Shown here: piece after piece, positions 31,486 to 38,780 of the stretch | How the letters are laid out: every line of letters begins with the position of its first letter | Position numbering within the stretch: the stretch's first letter is position 1 | NCBI RefSeq assembly: GCF_047272945.1 | Contig: NZ_JBKOPS010000005.1 | Coordinates: 62,001 to 126,000, forward strand | DNA from: Rubrolithibacter danxiaensis | GTDB lineage: Bacteria > Bacteroidota > Bacteroidia > Sphingobacteriales > Sphingobacteriaceae | Length of the DNA: 64,000 bases | Reading direction: 5' to 3' | Position numbers and translations under genes: made by a program | Notes under the pieces: model-generated | What the model saw: only the letters and a program-made list of their open reading frames with translations | What the model was told of the DNA's origin: nothing | The model's database searches: none

Positions 31486-31542
31486 GCTCATAAGCTCTTT
31501 CAAAAGAAGGAGAAGAATAACACTTAATTGAATGTTATATTT

Positions 31543-31574
31543 AAAGTCCCCTCAGTAATGAGGGGACTTTTTTC
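31543..31574 (+). terminator. Rho-independent terminator after rpoC
   Basis: Perfect 12-bp stem AAAGTCCCCTCA (31543-31554)/TGAGGGGACTTT (31559-31570), loop GTAA, followed by TTTC. End of the rplKAJL-rpoBC transcription unit. Confidence 0.93.
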
Positions 31575-31635
31575 TTTGGTCTGCAAATTGTAAATTAGTA
31601 TTAAATTATTTCTATACGGCATCTCTGAAAATTCA

Positions 31636-31889
31636 ATGTACCAGATTCTTAAGAATAAGTTTGGAGAAAATGAAGCTGAAAGTTTAGTTGCTTTTGTTAA
31701 GGAAGAAGTACAAACGAATTTGAAAGTAACGTTTCTAAATTTGCTTCTAAAGAAGATGTTTTAAGATTGGACAATAGAATTGCAGGGGTAAAAGGCGACT
31801 TGCTTAAATCTGTATACATTGTTGGATTAGTTCAATTTCTTGCAATTGTAGGATCTGTTTTAGCTATTTTTAATTTCATGCTTGAGTAA
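31636..31889 (+). pseudogene. Frameshifted small coiled-coil/TM protein
   Basis: ATG at 31636 reads MYQILKNKFGENEAESLVAFVKEEV; then at about 31710 the frame breaks and the matching continuation is in another frame: TNEFESNVSKFASKEDVLRLDNRI...GDLLKSVYIVGLVQFLAIVGSVLAIF. The total is 254 bases, one short of a multiple of three, consistent with a single lost A at GTACAAAC. The product type, a short coiled coil with one C-terminal membrane helix (DUF1640-like), is common in this phylum. It is a pseudogene, or a sequencing error, and fills most of the gap 31486-31948. Confidence 0.75.
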
Positions 31890-31909
31890 GTTGAAATAAA
31901 ATAACTTGC

Positions 31910-31938
31910 AGTCCTCCTATTTCATGAGGACTTTTTTA
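31910..31938 (+). terminator. Terminator after the pseudogene
   Basis: AGTCCTC (31910-31916)/GAGGACT (31926-31932) with a 9-nt loop and TTTTTTATTTTT. It ends only about 10 bp before the next start codon, so DUF3467 must have its promoter in or around this hairpin, or be expressed by read-through. Confidence 0.75.
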
Positions 31939-31948
31939 TTTTTACCGT

Positions 31949-32263
31949 ATGGAAGAACAAAATCAGGATCCTAATCAGCTCAATATTGAATTATCGGAAG
32001 ATGTTGCTGAAGGTATTTATTCAAATCTTGCAATAATTACGCATTCAAATACCGAATTTGTTTTGGATTTTATCCGTGTTATGCCGGGAATACCAAAAGC
32101 AAAAGTGAAATCAAGAATTATTCTTACGCCGGAACATGCAAAGCGTTTGTTAAGGGCTATTGAAGATAACGTTGAAAAATTTGAAGCCGTTAATGGGCGA
32201 ATAAAAATTCAGGAGGAGCAAGGGCTGCCATTGAATTTCGGCGGGCCTACAGCACAGGCATAA
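31949..32263 (+). CDS. DUF3467 domain protein
   Basis: 104 residues, MEEQNQDPNQLNIELSEDVAEGIYSNLAIITHSNTEFVLDFIRVMPG... RIILTPEHAKRLLRAIEDNV, the complete DUF3467 family pattern, which is widespread in Bacteroidota downstream of rpoC. Function unknown; small, soluble, no catalytic motif seen. Its stop is 15 bp from the stop of the convergent miaA. Confidence 0.92.
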   Translation: MEEQNQDPNQLNIELSEDVAEGIYSNLAIITHSNTEFVLDFIRVMPGIPKAKVKSRIILTPEHAKRLLRAIEDNVEKFEAVNGRIKIQEEQGLPLNFGGPTAQA

Positions 32264-32278
32264 ATCTTTCTATCAGTA

Positions 32279-33187
32279 TCAGCCTTTTTGTATTTGCTGA
32301 TTTACATACTCAATTATATTTTTGGTATCGGTGGGTTCAAACCATTGAATTTCAGGGTCCTTTCTGAACCAGGTTAGTTGCCTTTTAGCATATCGCCGTG
32401 TATTTTGCTTGATTTTTTCTATAGCTTGCTCAAATGTTAGTTTGTTATCTAAAAAATCAAAAATCTCAGAGTAGCCCACTGTTTGCAAAGAATTGAATGT
32501 TTTATAAGCATGCAATCCTTTTACTTCTTCTAATAAACCTTCGTGTATCATCTGGTTTACACGGGCATTAATGCGTTTATAGAGCAGTTCTCTGTTTGTA
32601 TTTAACCCTATTTTTAAAATATGGAAAGGGCGCTGCTTCCTGAGGCTTTTTCTAAGTGAAGAATAAGTATCTCCGGTACCTATACAGACTTCCAATGCCC
32701 TGATAATCCGTTGAGGGTTGTTAATATCTACCTGCTGATAATATACAGGATCTAATTCCTTTAATAGCGATTGAAGAGTTTGAATACCCTCTGTTTGAAA
32801 ATTCGTATTTAATTTCTCGCGTATATGTGGATCAACCATGGGAAATGAATCAAAACCTTCAGTAATGGCATTAATATATAAACCGGATCCTCCCACAAGT
32901 ACAGCAATATTTGCTTTTCCGAAAATTTGTTCTAAGAGGACCAGGCCTTTCTGTTCAAAACTTCCAACATTAAACTCCTCGTTAATAGAATGCGAATTAA
33001 TAAAATGATGTTTTACCTGTAGTAGTTCTTCTGAAGAAGGTTTTGCTGTTCCTATGGTTAACTCACGATAAAACTGTCTTGAATCTGCTGAAATGATCTC
33101 GGTGCCAAAGTGCCGGGCAAGTTGTATTGCCAGGGTAGTTTTTCCAATAGCGGTAGGGCCTACTATTGTTATCAGGTACTTCTTCAT
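32279..33187 (-). CDS. miaA: tRNA dimethylallyltransferase
   Basis: 302 residues. P-loop GPTAIGKTTLA near the N-terminus, ADSRQFYRELTIGTAKPS (the DSRQ substrate region), GGSGLYINAI, and C-terminal TRRYAKRQLTWFR. It adds dimethylallyl to A37 of tRNAs that read UNN codons. Convergent with DUF3467. Confidence 0.97.
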   Translation of the reverse strand: MKKYLITIVGPTAIGKTTLAIQLARHFGTEIISADSRQFYRELTIGTAKPSSEELLQVKHHFINSHSINEEFNVGSFEQKGLVLLEQIFGKANIAVLVGGSGLYINAITEGFDSFPMVDPHIREKLNTNFQTEGIQTLQSLLKELDPVYYQQVDINNPQRIIRALEVCIGTGDTYSSLRKSLRKQRPFHILKIGLNTNRELLYKRINARVNQMIHEGLLEEVKGLHAYKTFNSLQTVGYSEIFDFLDNKLTFEQAIEKIKQNTRRYAKRQLTWFRKDPEIQWFEPTDTKNIIEYVNQQIQKG

Positions 33188-33234
33188 TTGTTAAAGGTAT
33201 AAAGAAGTAAAAAGTAAATACTTATAAACGTAAA

Positions 33235-33263
33235 CAAAGACGATTAATTAATAATCGTCTTTG
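33235..33263 (-). terminator. Hairpin at the end of the pRiA4b-ORF3-like gene
   Basis: CAAAGACGATTA (33235-33246)/TAATCGTCTTTG (33252-33263), 12-bp perfect stem with a 5-nt loop, overlapping the last codons and stop of the minus-strand gene. The flanking T-run on the minus strand is short. Confidence 0.5.
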
Positions 33264-33889
33264 TGATAATCATCTTCAGAATCCGCATGTTCGTTGTCAT
33301 TGAATTCATCCATAAATTCGTCTTTGTCTTCATCTTCCTCCTGGTCCTCCACATCGGGTACCTCGATACCCAGATCATCCACTGTTTCAAAATCCTCTGT
33401 ATCTTCAGGTTCAACATCCATCTCATTTAGAAAATCGAAATCTTCTTCTTCGCCGGAATTTGGTGGTGCCTGAATTGCTCCTAATGGTTTAGGGGCCTCT
33501 CCAACGGTTTTAATAATGGTGGGATATTCTTTTCCTTTTTCCTCCTCTAATATTTTGATCAGTTCAACATGGAAATCATAGGGCCTGTCGAAGTTATATG
33601 TATAATAAAATTTCTGATGCGGATCATCAATGAACCTGCTTAACTTGGTATTACTCATGATTGTTACTCCACGGTCAATTTTTCGTTGAGTGGGAAGAAA
33701 AGCGATTTCTTCATTTTTGATCCAGTGATCATTGCTTACATAAAATGAAGAAGATTGTTCGGCGTTGTAACCGGTAGTCCGGTGGATTGCGTAATGAAGA
33801 TCTTCGAAGGTTTGTGTTGATCTAATATCAATCTCTCGGATTACGTCGTCATAATCTTCAAAAGAAACTCTGAATCTGTAAATGGCCAT
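33248..33889 (-). CDS. Plasmid pRiA4b ORF-3-like / IS1096 passenger-type protein
   Basis: 213 residues. The first ~140 residues (MAIYRFRVSFEDYDDVIREIDIRSTQTFEDLHYAIHRTTGYN...SSFYVSNDHW) match the pRiA4b ORF-3 fold, usual in Bacteroidota as a stand-alone chromosomal gene. The last ~70 residues are a highly acidic tail (EDFDFLNEMDVEPEDTEDFETVDD) without predicted structure. No transposase is nearby, so the historic 'IS1096 element' name is not evidence of mobility here. Function unknown. The gene lies between miaA and the tRNA nucleotidyltransferase on the same strand. Confidence 0.8.
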   Translation of the reverse strand: MAIYRFRVSFEDYDDVIREIDIRSTQTFEDLHYAIHRTTGYNAEQSSSFYVSNDHWIKNEEIAFLPTQRKIDRGVTIMSNTKLSRFIDDPHQKFYYTYNFDRPYDFHVELIKILEEEKGKEYPTIIKTVGEAPKPLGAIQAPPNSGEEEDFDFLNEMDVEPEDTEDFETVDDLGIEVPDVEDQEEDEDKDEFMDEFNDNEHADSEDDYHKDDY

Positions 33890-33974
33890 TATCCTTTTTG
33901 TTGGTTTAGATGTGCGAAATAAATAAAAATAGGCGTAACAATAACGTCTTTTAATGTATAAAGTTTAATAAAAT

Positions 33975-35387
33975 TTATAATGGGTTTTTTACCGGAAGAA
34001 TGTTCATTTCTTCGGCTTTACGAAGCATAAATTCTAAAGCTTCTTCTTTATTATTTTTAATTTCTCCTTCTAAAATAGCCTCTCTGATCTGATTTTTTAT
34101 TAATCCAACCTCTTTGCCGGGTTTTAAATTAAAAGTATTCATAATATCCTCTCCGCTTACAGGTGGCTGCCAGTTTCGTATTTTGTCGCGTTCTTCTACA
34201 TCCTTAATTTTCTGTTTAACCAGCTCGAAATTCTCCCGGTACTTTTTTACTTTGTATTCATTTTTAGTAGTTATATCTGCATTGCAAAGCATCATCAGGC
34301 TTTCTATGTCTTCGCCTGCATCAAAAAGTAACCTTCGTACGGCTGAATCAGTAACGATATCCTGGGCCAGTACAATGGGCCGAAGATGGAGTTGTACCAT
34401 CTTCTGAACAAATTTCATTTTATCGTTTAATGGTAGTTTTAACTGCGAAAATATCCGCGGAACCAAACGTGCTCCCTTATCTTCATGGCCATGGAAGGTC
34501 CATCCATGGTTTTTTTCAAAACGTTTGGTTGCTGGTTTGGCAATATCGTGCAATATGGCAGCCCAGCGTAACCACAAATCATCCGTATGTTCACAAATGT
34601 TATCTAAAACCTGCAATGTGTGGTAGAAGTTGTCTTTATGGCCTTTCCCTTCAATATATTCCACACCCTGAAGATTGGACATCTGCGGGAATATCAGGTG
34701 TAAAAGTCCCGTGTCAAAGAGGTATTTAAAACCTACAGAAGGCTTATCGGAAAGGATGATCTTGTTAAGTTCATCTGTGATACGTTCTTTTGAAACAATT
34801 CCAATCCGCTCTTTATTTGTCCGGATCGCTTCGAGGGCAAGCGGATCAATAGTGAAATTTAACTGGCTGGCAAAACGGATAGCTCTCATCATCCTTAGCG
34901 GATCATCCGAAAAGGTTTCTAAAGGATTAAGCGGAGTGCGTATTAACTTTTTTTCAAGGTCGTGTATTCCATCAAAAGGGTCAATCAGTTCACCAAAGTT
35001 TTCCGGATTAATGCCAATAGCCATTGCATTTATTGTGAAGTCACGGCGTTTTTGGTCATCCTCCAGTGTGCCATCTTCTACTATTGGCTTTCTTGATTCC
35101 GATCTGTATGATTCCCTGCGTGCACCAACAAACTCTATTTCCAGCTCTTTGTAGCGCAACATAGCGGTTCCAAAGTTCTTAAATACCGAAACAGTGGCAT
35201 GCAGTTTTTTTGCGGCTTTTTCTGCAAAAGCAATCCCGTTGCCAAGCACAACAAAATCAATATCTTTCGAAGGTCTTTCCAAAAAGAGATCTCTTACATA
35301 ACCTCCAATGACAAAAACTTTCGTTCCTGTTTCTTCAGTTATTGCAGATAGCTTTTTAAATACAGGATGCTGCAGGGATTCTTTCAT
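33975..35387 (-). CDS. cca: tRNA nucleotidyltransferase (CCA-adding type) with HD domain
   Basis: 470 residues. Class II nucleotidyltransferase head GGYVRDLFLERPSKDIDFVVLG with the DxD metal site, RRDFTINAMAI and the family block DPLRMMRAIRFASQL; then an HD phosphohydrolase domain (LWLRWAAILHDIAKPATK with the HD pair). It adds or repairs CCA on tRNA 3' ends; three of the four tRNAs upstream of tuf, and tRNA-Trp, lack an encoded CCA, so the cell needs it. It may be poly(A) polymerase-like in part, but CCA addition is the more likely role. Confidence 0.93.
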   Translation of the reverse strand: MKESLQHPVFKKLSAITEETGTKVFVIGGYVRDLFLERPSKDIDFVVLGNGIAFAEKAAKKLHATVSVFKNFGTAMLRYKELEIEFVGARRESYRSESRKPIVEDGTLEDDQKRRDFTINAMAIGINPENFGELIDPFDGIHDLEKKLIRTPLNPLETFSDDPLRMMRAIRFASQLNFTIDPLALEAIRTNKERIGIVSKERITDELNKIILSDKPSVGFKYLFDTGLLHLIFPQMSNLQGVEYIEGKGHKDNFYHTLQVLDNICEHTDDLWLRWAAILHDIAKPATKRFEKNHGWTFHGHEDKGARLVPRIFSQLKLPLNDKMKFVQKMVQLHLRPIVLAQDIVTDSAVRRLLFDAGEDIESLMMLCNADITTKNEYKVKKYRENFELVKQKIKDVEERDKIRNWQPPVSGEDIMNTFNLKPGKEVGLIKNQIREAILEGEIKNNKEEALEFMLRKAEEMNILPVKNPL

Positions 35388-35425
35388 TGTTGCTGGGCCT
35401 ATTCAACTCGTTGCAAAAATAACAA

Positions 35426-35992
35426 TTAGCGCCTGATGAAGACAAAACTGCCATCAACTTCTAATTTCAGGATAGTGGAAGCCTTCTTTTCTGTAAGATC
35501 ATCCTGATCAATGTTTACCACATAATCTACGCCAGATAAAATTTTAGCATCTATTTCCGCAAAATTAGTCGGAGATTTTTGCCCGCTGATGTTAGCTGAA
35601 GTTGAAATAATCGGTTTACGGAACCGTTGTATAAGCTGTTTGCAAAAATCATGCTTAACAATTCTTATTCCAATACTGCCATCGAGGTGAATAGCATTTG
35701 GGGCAAGGTTTTTTGCATTTGAATAAATGATTGTCAAGGGGTTCTCGGCATATTCAATCAGATCATAAGCTATTGGAGGAACCTCTTTAACATAACTTTC
35801 CAATTTGTTTTCGCTGTCTAACAAAGTTATCAGGCTTTTGGATGCATCTCTGCCCTTAAGTTCAAAAATCCTGTTTATGGCTTCCTCGTTAGTTGCATCG
35901 CAGCCAATTCCCCAAATCGTATCTGTGGGATAAAGAATAATTCCACCAGATTGCAGAACTTTAAGTGTATTATCGATTTCTTCTTTAAGCAT
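35426..35992 (-). CDS. Threonylcarbamoyl-AMP synthase (Sua5/YrdC family)
   Basis: 188 residues, YrdC domain only (no Sua5 C-terminal extension): GGIILYPTDTIWGIGCDATNEEAINRIFELKGR and KPIISTSANISGQKSPTNF. Makes threonylcarbamoyl-AMP for t6A modification of tRNA. The start overlaps the end of the upstream glycosyltransferase gene by 8 bp, so it is co-transcribed with it. Confidence 0.93.
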   Translation of the reverse strand: MLKEEIDNTLKVLQSGGIILYPTDTIWGIGCDATNEEAINRIFELKGRDASKSLITLLDSENKLESYVKEVPPIAYDLIEYAENPLTIIYSNAKNLAPNAIHLDGSIGIRIVKHDFCKQLIQRFRKPIISTSANISGQKSPTNFAEIDAKILSGVDYVVNIDQDDLTEKKASTILKLEVDGSFVFIRR

Positions 35993-37106
35993 TATTAACT
36001 GTCTGAATATAAAGATCCATTAACTGCCTGGAAATTCTTTCATCAGAAAAATTTTCAAGATGAATTTTACCATTTTGAATAGTTTTCCGTTTTTTTTCCG
36101 GATGATTGAGAATTGAGTTGATGAAAAAGGCCAATTGTATTTCGTCTTTCGGATGTACATAACAAGTATCAGGGCCCCCTGCTTCTTCCAGGCAGGATCC
36201 TGTAGCCGCTATCACAGGGATTTCTGAATGCAGTGCTTCAATAACCGGAATTCCAAAGCCCTCGTACTCTGAAGGATAGATAAACATTTCGGCTTGCTGA
36301 TATATATGTGGAAGATCCTCAAGGGGCACGCGGCTCAGAAAATGCACACGTGAGCTCAGTTTGTGTGACCTTAAATATTGTTTTACCGATGCAGCATAAT
36401 CTGTTTGTTTTCCAATAACCACTAAATGTACATCATCAGGAACTGATTTTAATGCTTTTGCAATCAGGAGGAGGTTTTTTCGTTTTTCTATTGTTCCTAC
36501 ATTCAGGATGTATTTTGAAGGCAAATTATATTGTTTTCTTACGGCATTTTTTTCAGTTTCGGTGCTTTTTTGCCGGAAAACCGGATGACAACTTTGAAAA
36601 ATAACTTCAATACGTTTTTCCGGCACCTTGAAAAAGGTTATAAGGTCTTCTTTGGTTTTTTCGCTTACTGCAATAATTTTAGTTGCATTCTGACAGGCAT
36701 AATTCACTTTCCACTCGTAAATTTTCCGGTCAATAAATTTATAGTACTCAGGATAGCGAAGAAAAATTAAGTCGTGAATAGTTACAACAGAAGGAATTTT
36801 TGCCCTTTTTAACCCTGCCGGTATCTCGTTGCTAAGGCCATGATACAAGTCGATTTGATCTTTCTTTAAGTCCTTAACCATTCCGAAAGTCCTCCAGATA
36901 GCAGGAGCGTAAAGCCGCTCAGGACTTTTATAATAAACGGATTTATTTTCAGCAAACCTAAGACCGGCAGCGGCTTTCTTAGACGAGTAGATGAAATAGG
37001 AGTTTTGAGGAAAATTACAGGCCATTAAATTCAACACATACCTGCTGTAATTTCCAAGGCCTGTAAAATTTTGTATTATTCGTTTCCCGTCATAACCAAT
37101 AAGCAT
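35985..37106 (-). CDS. Glycosyltransferase family 4 protein
   Basis: 373 residues, GT-B fold. N-terminal domain begins MLIGYDGKRIIQNFTGLGNYSRYVLNLMA; the C-terminal donor-binding domain has YILNVGTIEKRKNLLLI and the EX7E-type block IYPSEYEGFGIPVIEALHSEIPVIAA. It probably transfers a sugar, mannose-like by family, to an envelope polymer or lipid on the cytoplasmic face. No other polysaccharide genes are near. It overlaps the YrdC gene by 8 bp. Confidence 0.9.
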   Translation of the reverse strand: MLIGYDGKRIIQNFTGLGNYSRYVLNLMACNFPQNSYFIYSSKKAAAGLRFAENKSVYYKSPERLYAPAIWRTFGMVKDLKKDQIDLYHGLSNEIPAGLKRAKIPSVVTIHDLIFLRYPEYYKFIDRKIYEWKVNYACQNATKIIAVSEKTKEDLITFFKVPEKRIEVIFQSCHPVFRQKSTETEKNAVRKQYNLPSKYILNVGTIEKRKNLLLIAKALKSVPDDVHLVVIGKQTDYAASVKQYLRSHKLSSRVHFLSRVPLEDLPHIYQQAEMFIYPSEYEGFGIPVIEALHSEIPVIAATGSCLEEAGGPDTCYVHPKDEIQLAFFINSILNHPEKKRKTIQNGKIHLENFSDERISRQLMDLYIQTVNNA

Positions 37107-37151
37107 CTTTGTCTGAAGTAAAGTACCTGAATAAATTAGCTCAATGGTGGC

Positions 37152-37970
37152 TTAAACCGAAACGTTATGCTCTCTCAAAGCATCATTAAGCGAGGTTTTC
37201 TTATCTGTCGATTCTTTTCGCTGGCCAATAATTAAGGCACAGGGTACGTGATATTCTCCTGCAGCAAATTTTTTAGGGTAAGAACCCGGAATTACAACCG
37301 AACGTGCAGGAACCACACCTTTATATTCTATTGGTTCAGGCCCTGTTACATCAATAATTTTGGTTGAAGCTGTCAAAACAACATTTGCTCCCAAAACCGC
37401 TTCATGCTCTACCCGTACACCTTCTACAACAATAGCCCTCGAACCAAGAAAACAGTTATCTTCGATAATAACCGGGGCAGCTTGTACGGGTTCTAACACT
37501 CCGCCAAGACCAACACCACCGCTTAAGTGCACGTTTTTTCCTACCTGTGCGCAAGAGCCAACAGTGGCCCAGGTATCAACCATAGTTCCTTCATCAACAT
37601 AAGCGCCTATATTTACATAAGAAGGCATCATGATTACTCCTTTTGCTAAATAAGCGCCGTAACGTGCACTTGCCTGCGGAACTACCCGTACACCAAGTTG
37701 TTTATAGTTGGTTTTTAGTTTCATTTTATCGTGAAAAACAAAAGGGCCAACTTCGGTAACCTTCATTTCGCGTATTGGGAAATATAAAATTACTGCTTTC
37801 TTTATCCAGTCGTTTACGTGCCAGCGGTTGACAATTTGTTCAGCTACACGCAGTTCGCCTTTATCGAGCAGTTCAATGATAGTTTCAATTGCGTCTCTAT
37901 ATTCTTTAAAATTAAGAAGATTACGGTCTTCCCATGCTTCTTCAATAAGTTTACGTAATTCAGTTGCCAT
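37152..37970 (-). CDS. dapD: 2,3,4,5-tetrahydropyridine-2,6-dicarboxylate N-succinyltransferase
   Basis: 272 residues from ATG at 37970 (MATELRKLIEEAWEDRNLLN). Left-handed beta-helix hexapeptide repeats (AYVDEGTMVDTWATVGSCAQVGKNVHLSGGVGLGG) with the DapD blocks RVVPQASARYGAYLAKGVIMMPSYVNIG and VIIEDNCFLGSRAIVVEGV. Acts in the succinylase branch of lysine/diaminopimelate synthesis. A longer frame from a TTG at 37991 adds seven residues and is less likely. Confidence 0.96.
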   Translation of the reverse strand: MATELRKLIEEAWEDRNLLNFKEYRDAIETIIELLDKGELRVAEQIVNRWHVNDWIKKAVILYFPIREMKVTEVGPFVFHDKMKLKTNYKQLGVRVVPQASARYGAYLAKGVIMMPSYVNIGAYVDEGTMVDTWATVGSCAQVGKNVHLSGGVGLGGVLEPVQAAPVIIEDNCFLGSRAIVVEGVRVEHEAVLGANVVLTASTKIIDVTGPEPIEYKGVVPARSVVIPGSYPKKFAAGEYHVPCALIIGQRKESTDKKTSLNDALREHNVSV

Positions 37971-38027
37971 TAATTGTATAATTTTTAACAAAGTAAATGT
38001 TTTTTCAGGATTTTTGTTTAGTACTAT

Positions 38028-38435
38028 ATGAGCGAAAAAGAAAAATTAAGAATTGATAAATATTTATGGGCGATCCGCATTTTTAAAACCCGGACGTTGG
38101 CGAGTGAAGCGTGCAGGGCAGGAAGGGTTAAAACAGGCGGGCAGAATATAAAGCCATCGCATGAAGTAAAGCTGAATGAGATTTACAACATCTCGAAAGG
38201 TATTGAACGAAAAGTAATAAAAGTGACAGGTTTGCTGGGGAACAGGGTAGATGCTAAAACTGCGGTAAACTTTTATGAGGATTTAACTCCTGCAGAAGAA
38301 ACGCCGCGATTTAAGTCCTTATTTCATGCCCCTGTATTAAAAAGAGATCGAGGCACCGGCAGGCCTACTAAAAAGGACCGTCGTGAGATTGATGAACTGA
38401 CAGATGATTTTTTTGTTGAAGGGGAAGAAGATTAA
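38028..38435 (+). CDS. S4-domain RNA-binding protein, HslR (Hsp15)-like
   Basis: 135 residues. N-terminal S4 domain (LRIDKYLWAIRIFKTRTLASEACRAGRVKTGGQNIKPSHEVKLNEIYNI) and a basic/acidic tail (KRDRGTGRPTKKDRREIDEL) as in Hsp15. This family rescues nascent chains on free 50S subunits. Divergent from dapD by 57 bp. Confidence 0.9.
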   Translation: MSEKEKLRIDKYLWAIRIFKTRTLASEACRAGRVKTGGQNIKPSHEVKLNEIYNISKGIERKVIKVTGLLGNRVDAKTAVNFYEDLTPAEETPRFKSLFHAPVLKRDRGTGRPTKKDRREIDELTDDFFVEGEED

Positions 38436-38780
38436 CTCATTAGGAACTGATAGCATAAATTTTTTTAAAAAAATTAGGTAAATTACTTTTTGTTTATAAA
38501 TTTGTTTTGGGAACGTTCCCGATCTGCCTGTAACCAATTATTAAATATAGAATGAATGACAAGTAAGAACTCTTAAAACTTCTTAAATTGCTTTAATAGT
38601 ATAAATTACGGTGAAGCGGGAGAAAGAGAAATACTATGCAAGTTCAAACAGAAGTAGCAGTGAAAATGGATTTTCACTGGATTTAATTAAAAAAATAATT
38701 TTATAACAATTATGATTAATAATTGTTATAATTACATATAACTGTTACAACTTTAACTAACCCTTTACAAACTAATCATT
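38436..38780 (+). promoter_or_regulatory. Control region of the susC cluster with LacI-type palindrome
   Basis: A 345-bp gene-free region. TAAATTTG (38497-38504) fits the -7 element TAnnTTTG, and the perfect palindrome GGGAACGTTCCC (38509-38520) starts 4 bases after it, so it lies at the expected transcription start. The central AACGTT with flanking G/C is the LacI/GalR-family operator pattern. A LacI-type repressor bound there would block initiation; no LacI gene is in the window. The remaining ~260 bp is AT-rich and ends in inverted AATAATTGTTATAATTACATATAACTGTTACA-like sequence before the susC start; no gene is seen. Confidence 0.7.

Noticed and set aside
33248..33889. Mobile element indicated by the pRiA4b/IS1096-type protein
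   Set aside because: No transposase, inverted repeats or target duplication; the family is a common chromosomal protein.
34675..35154. Plus-strand frame of 159 codons across the cca gene
   Set aside because: It is antisense to a well-supported nucleotidyltransferase and its translation resembles no protein. The same holds for other long antisense frames within rpoB, mdh, tamB and susD.
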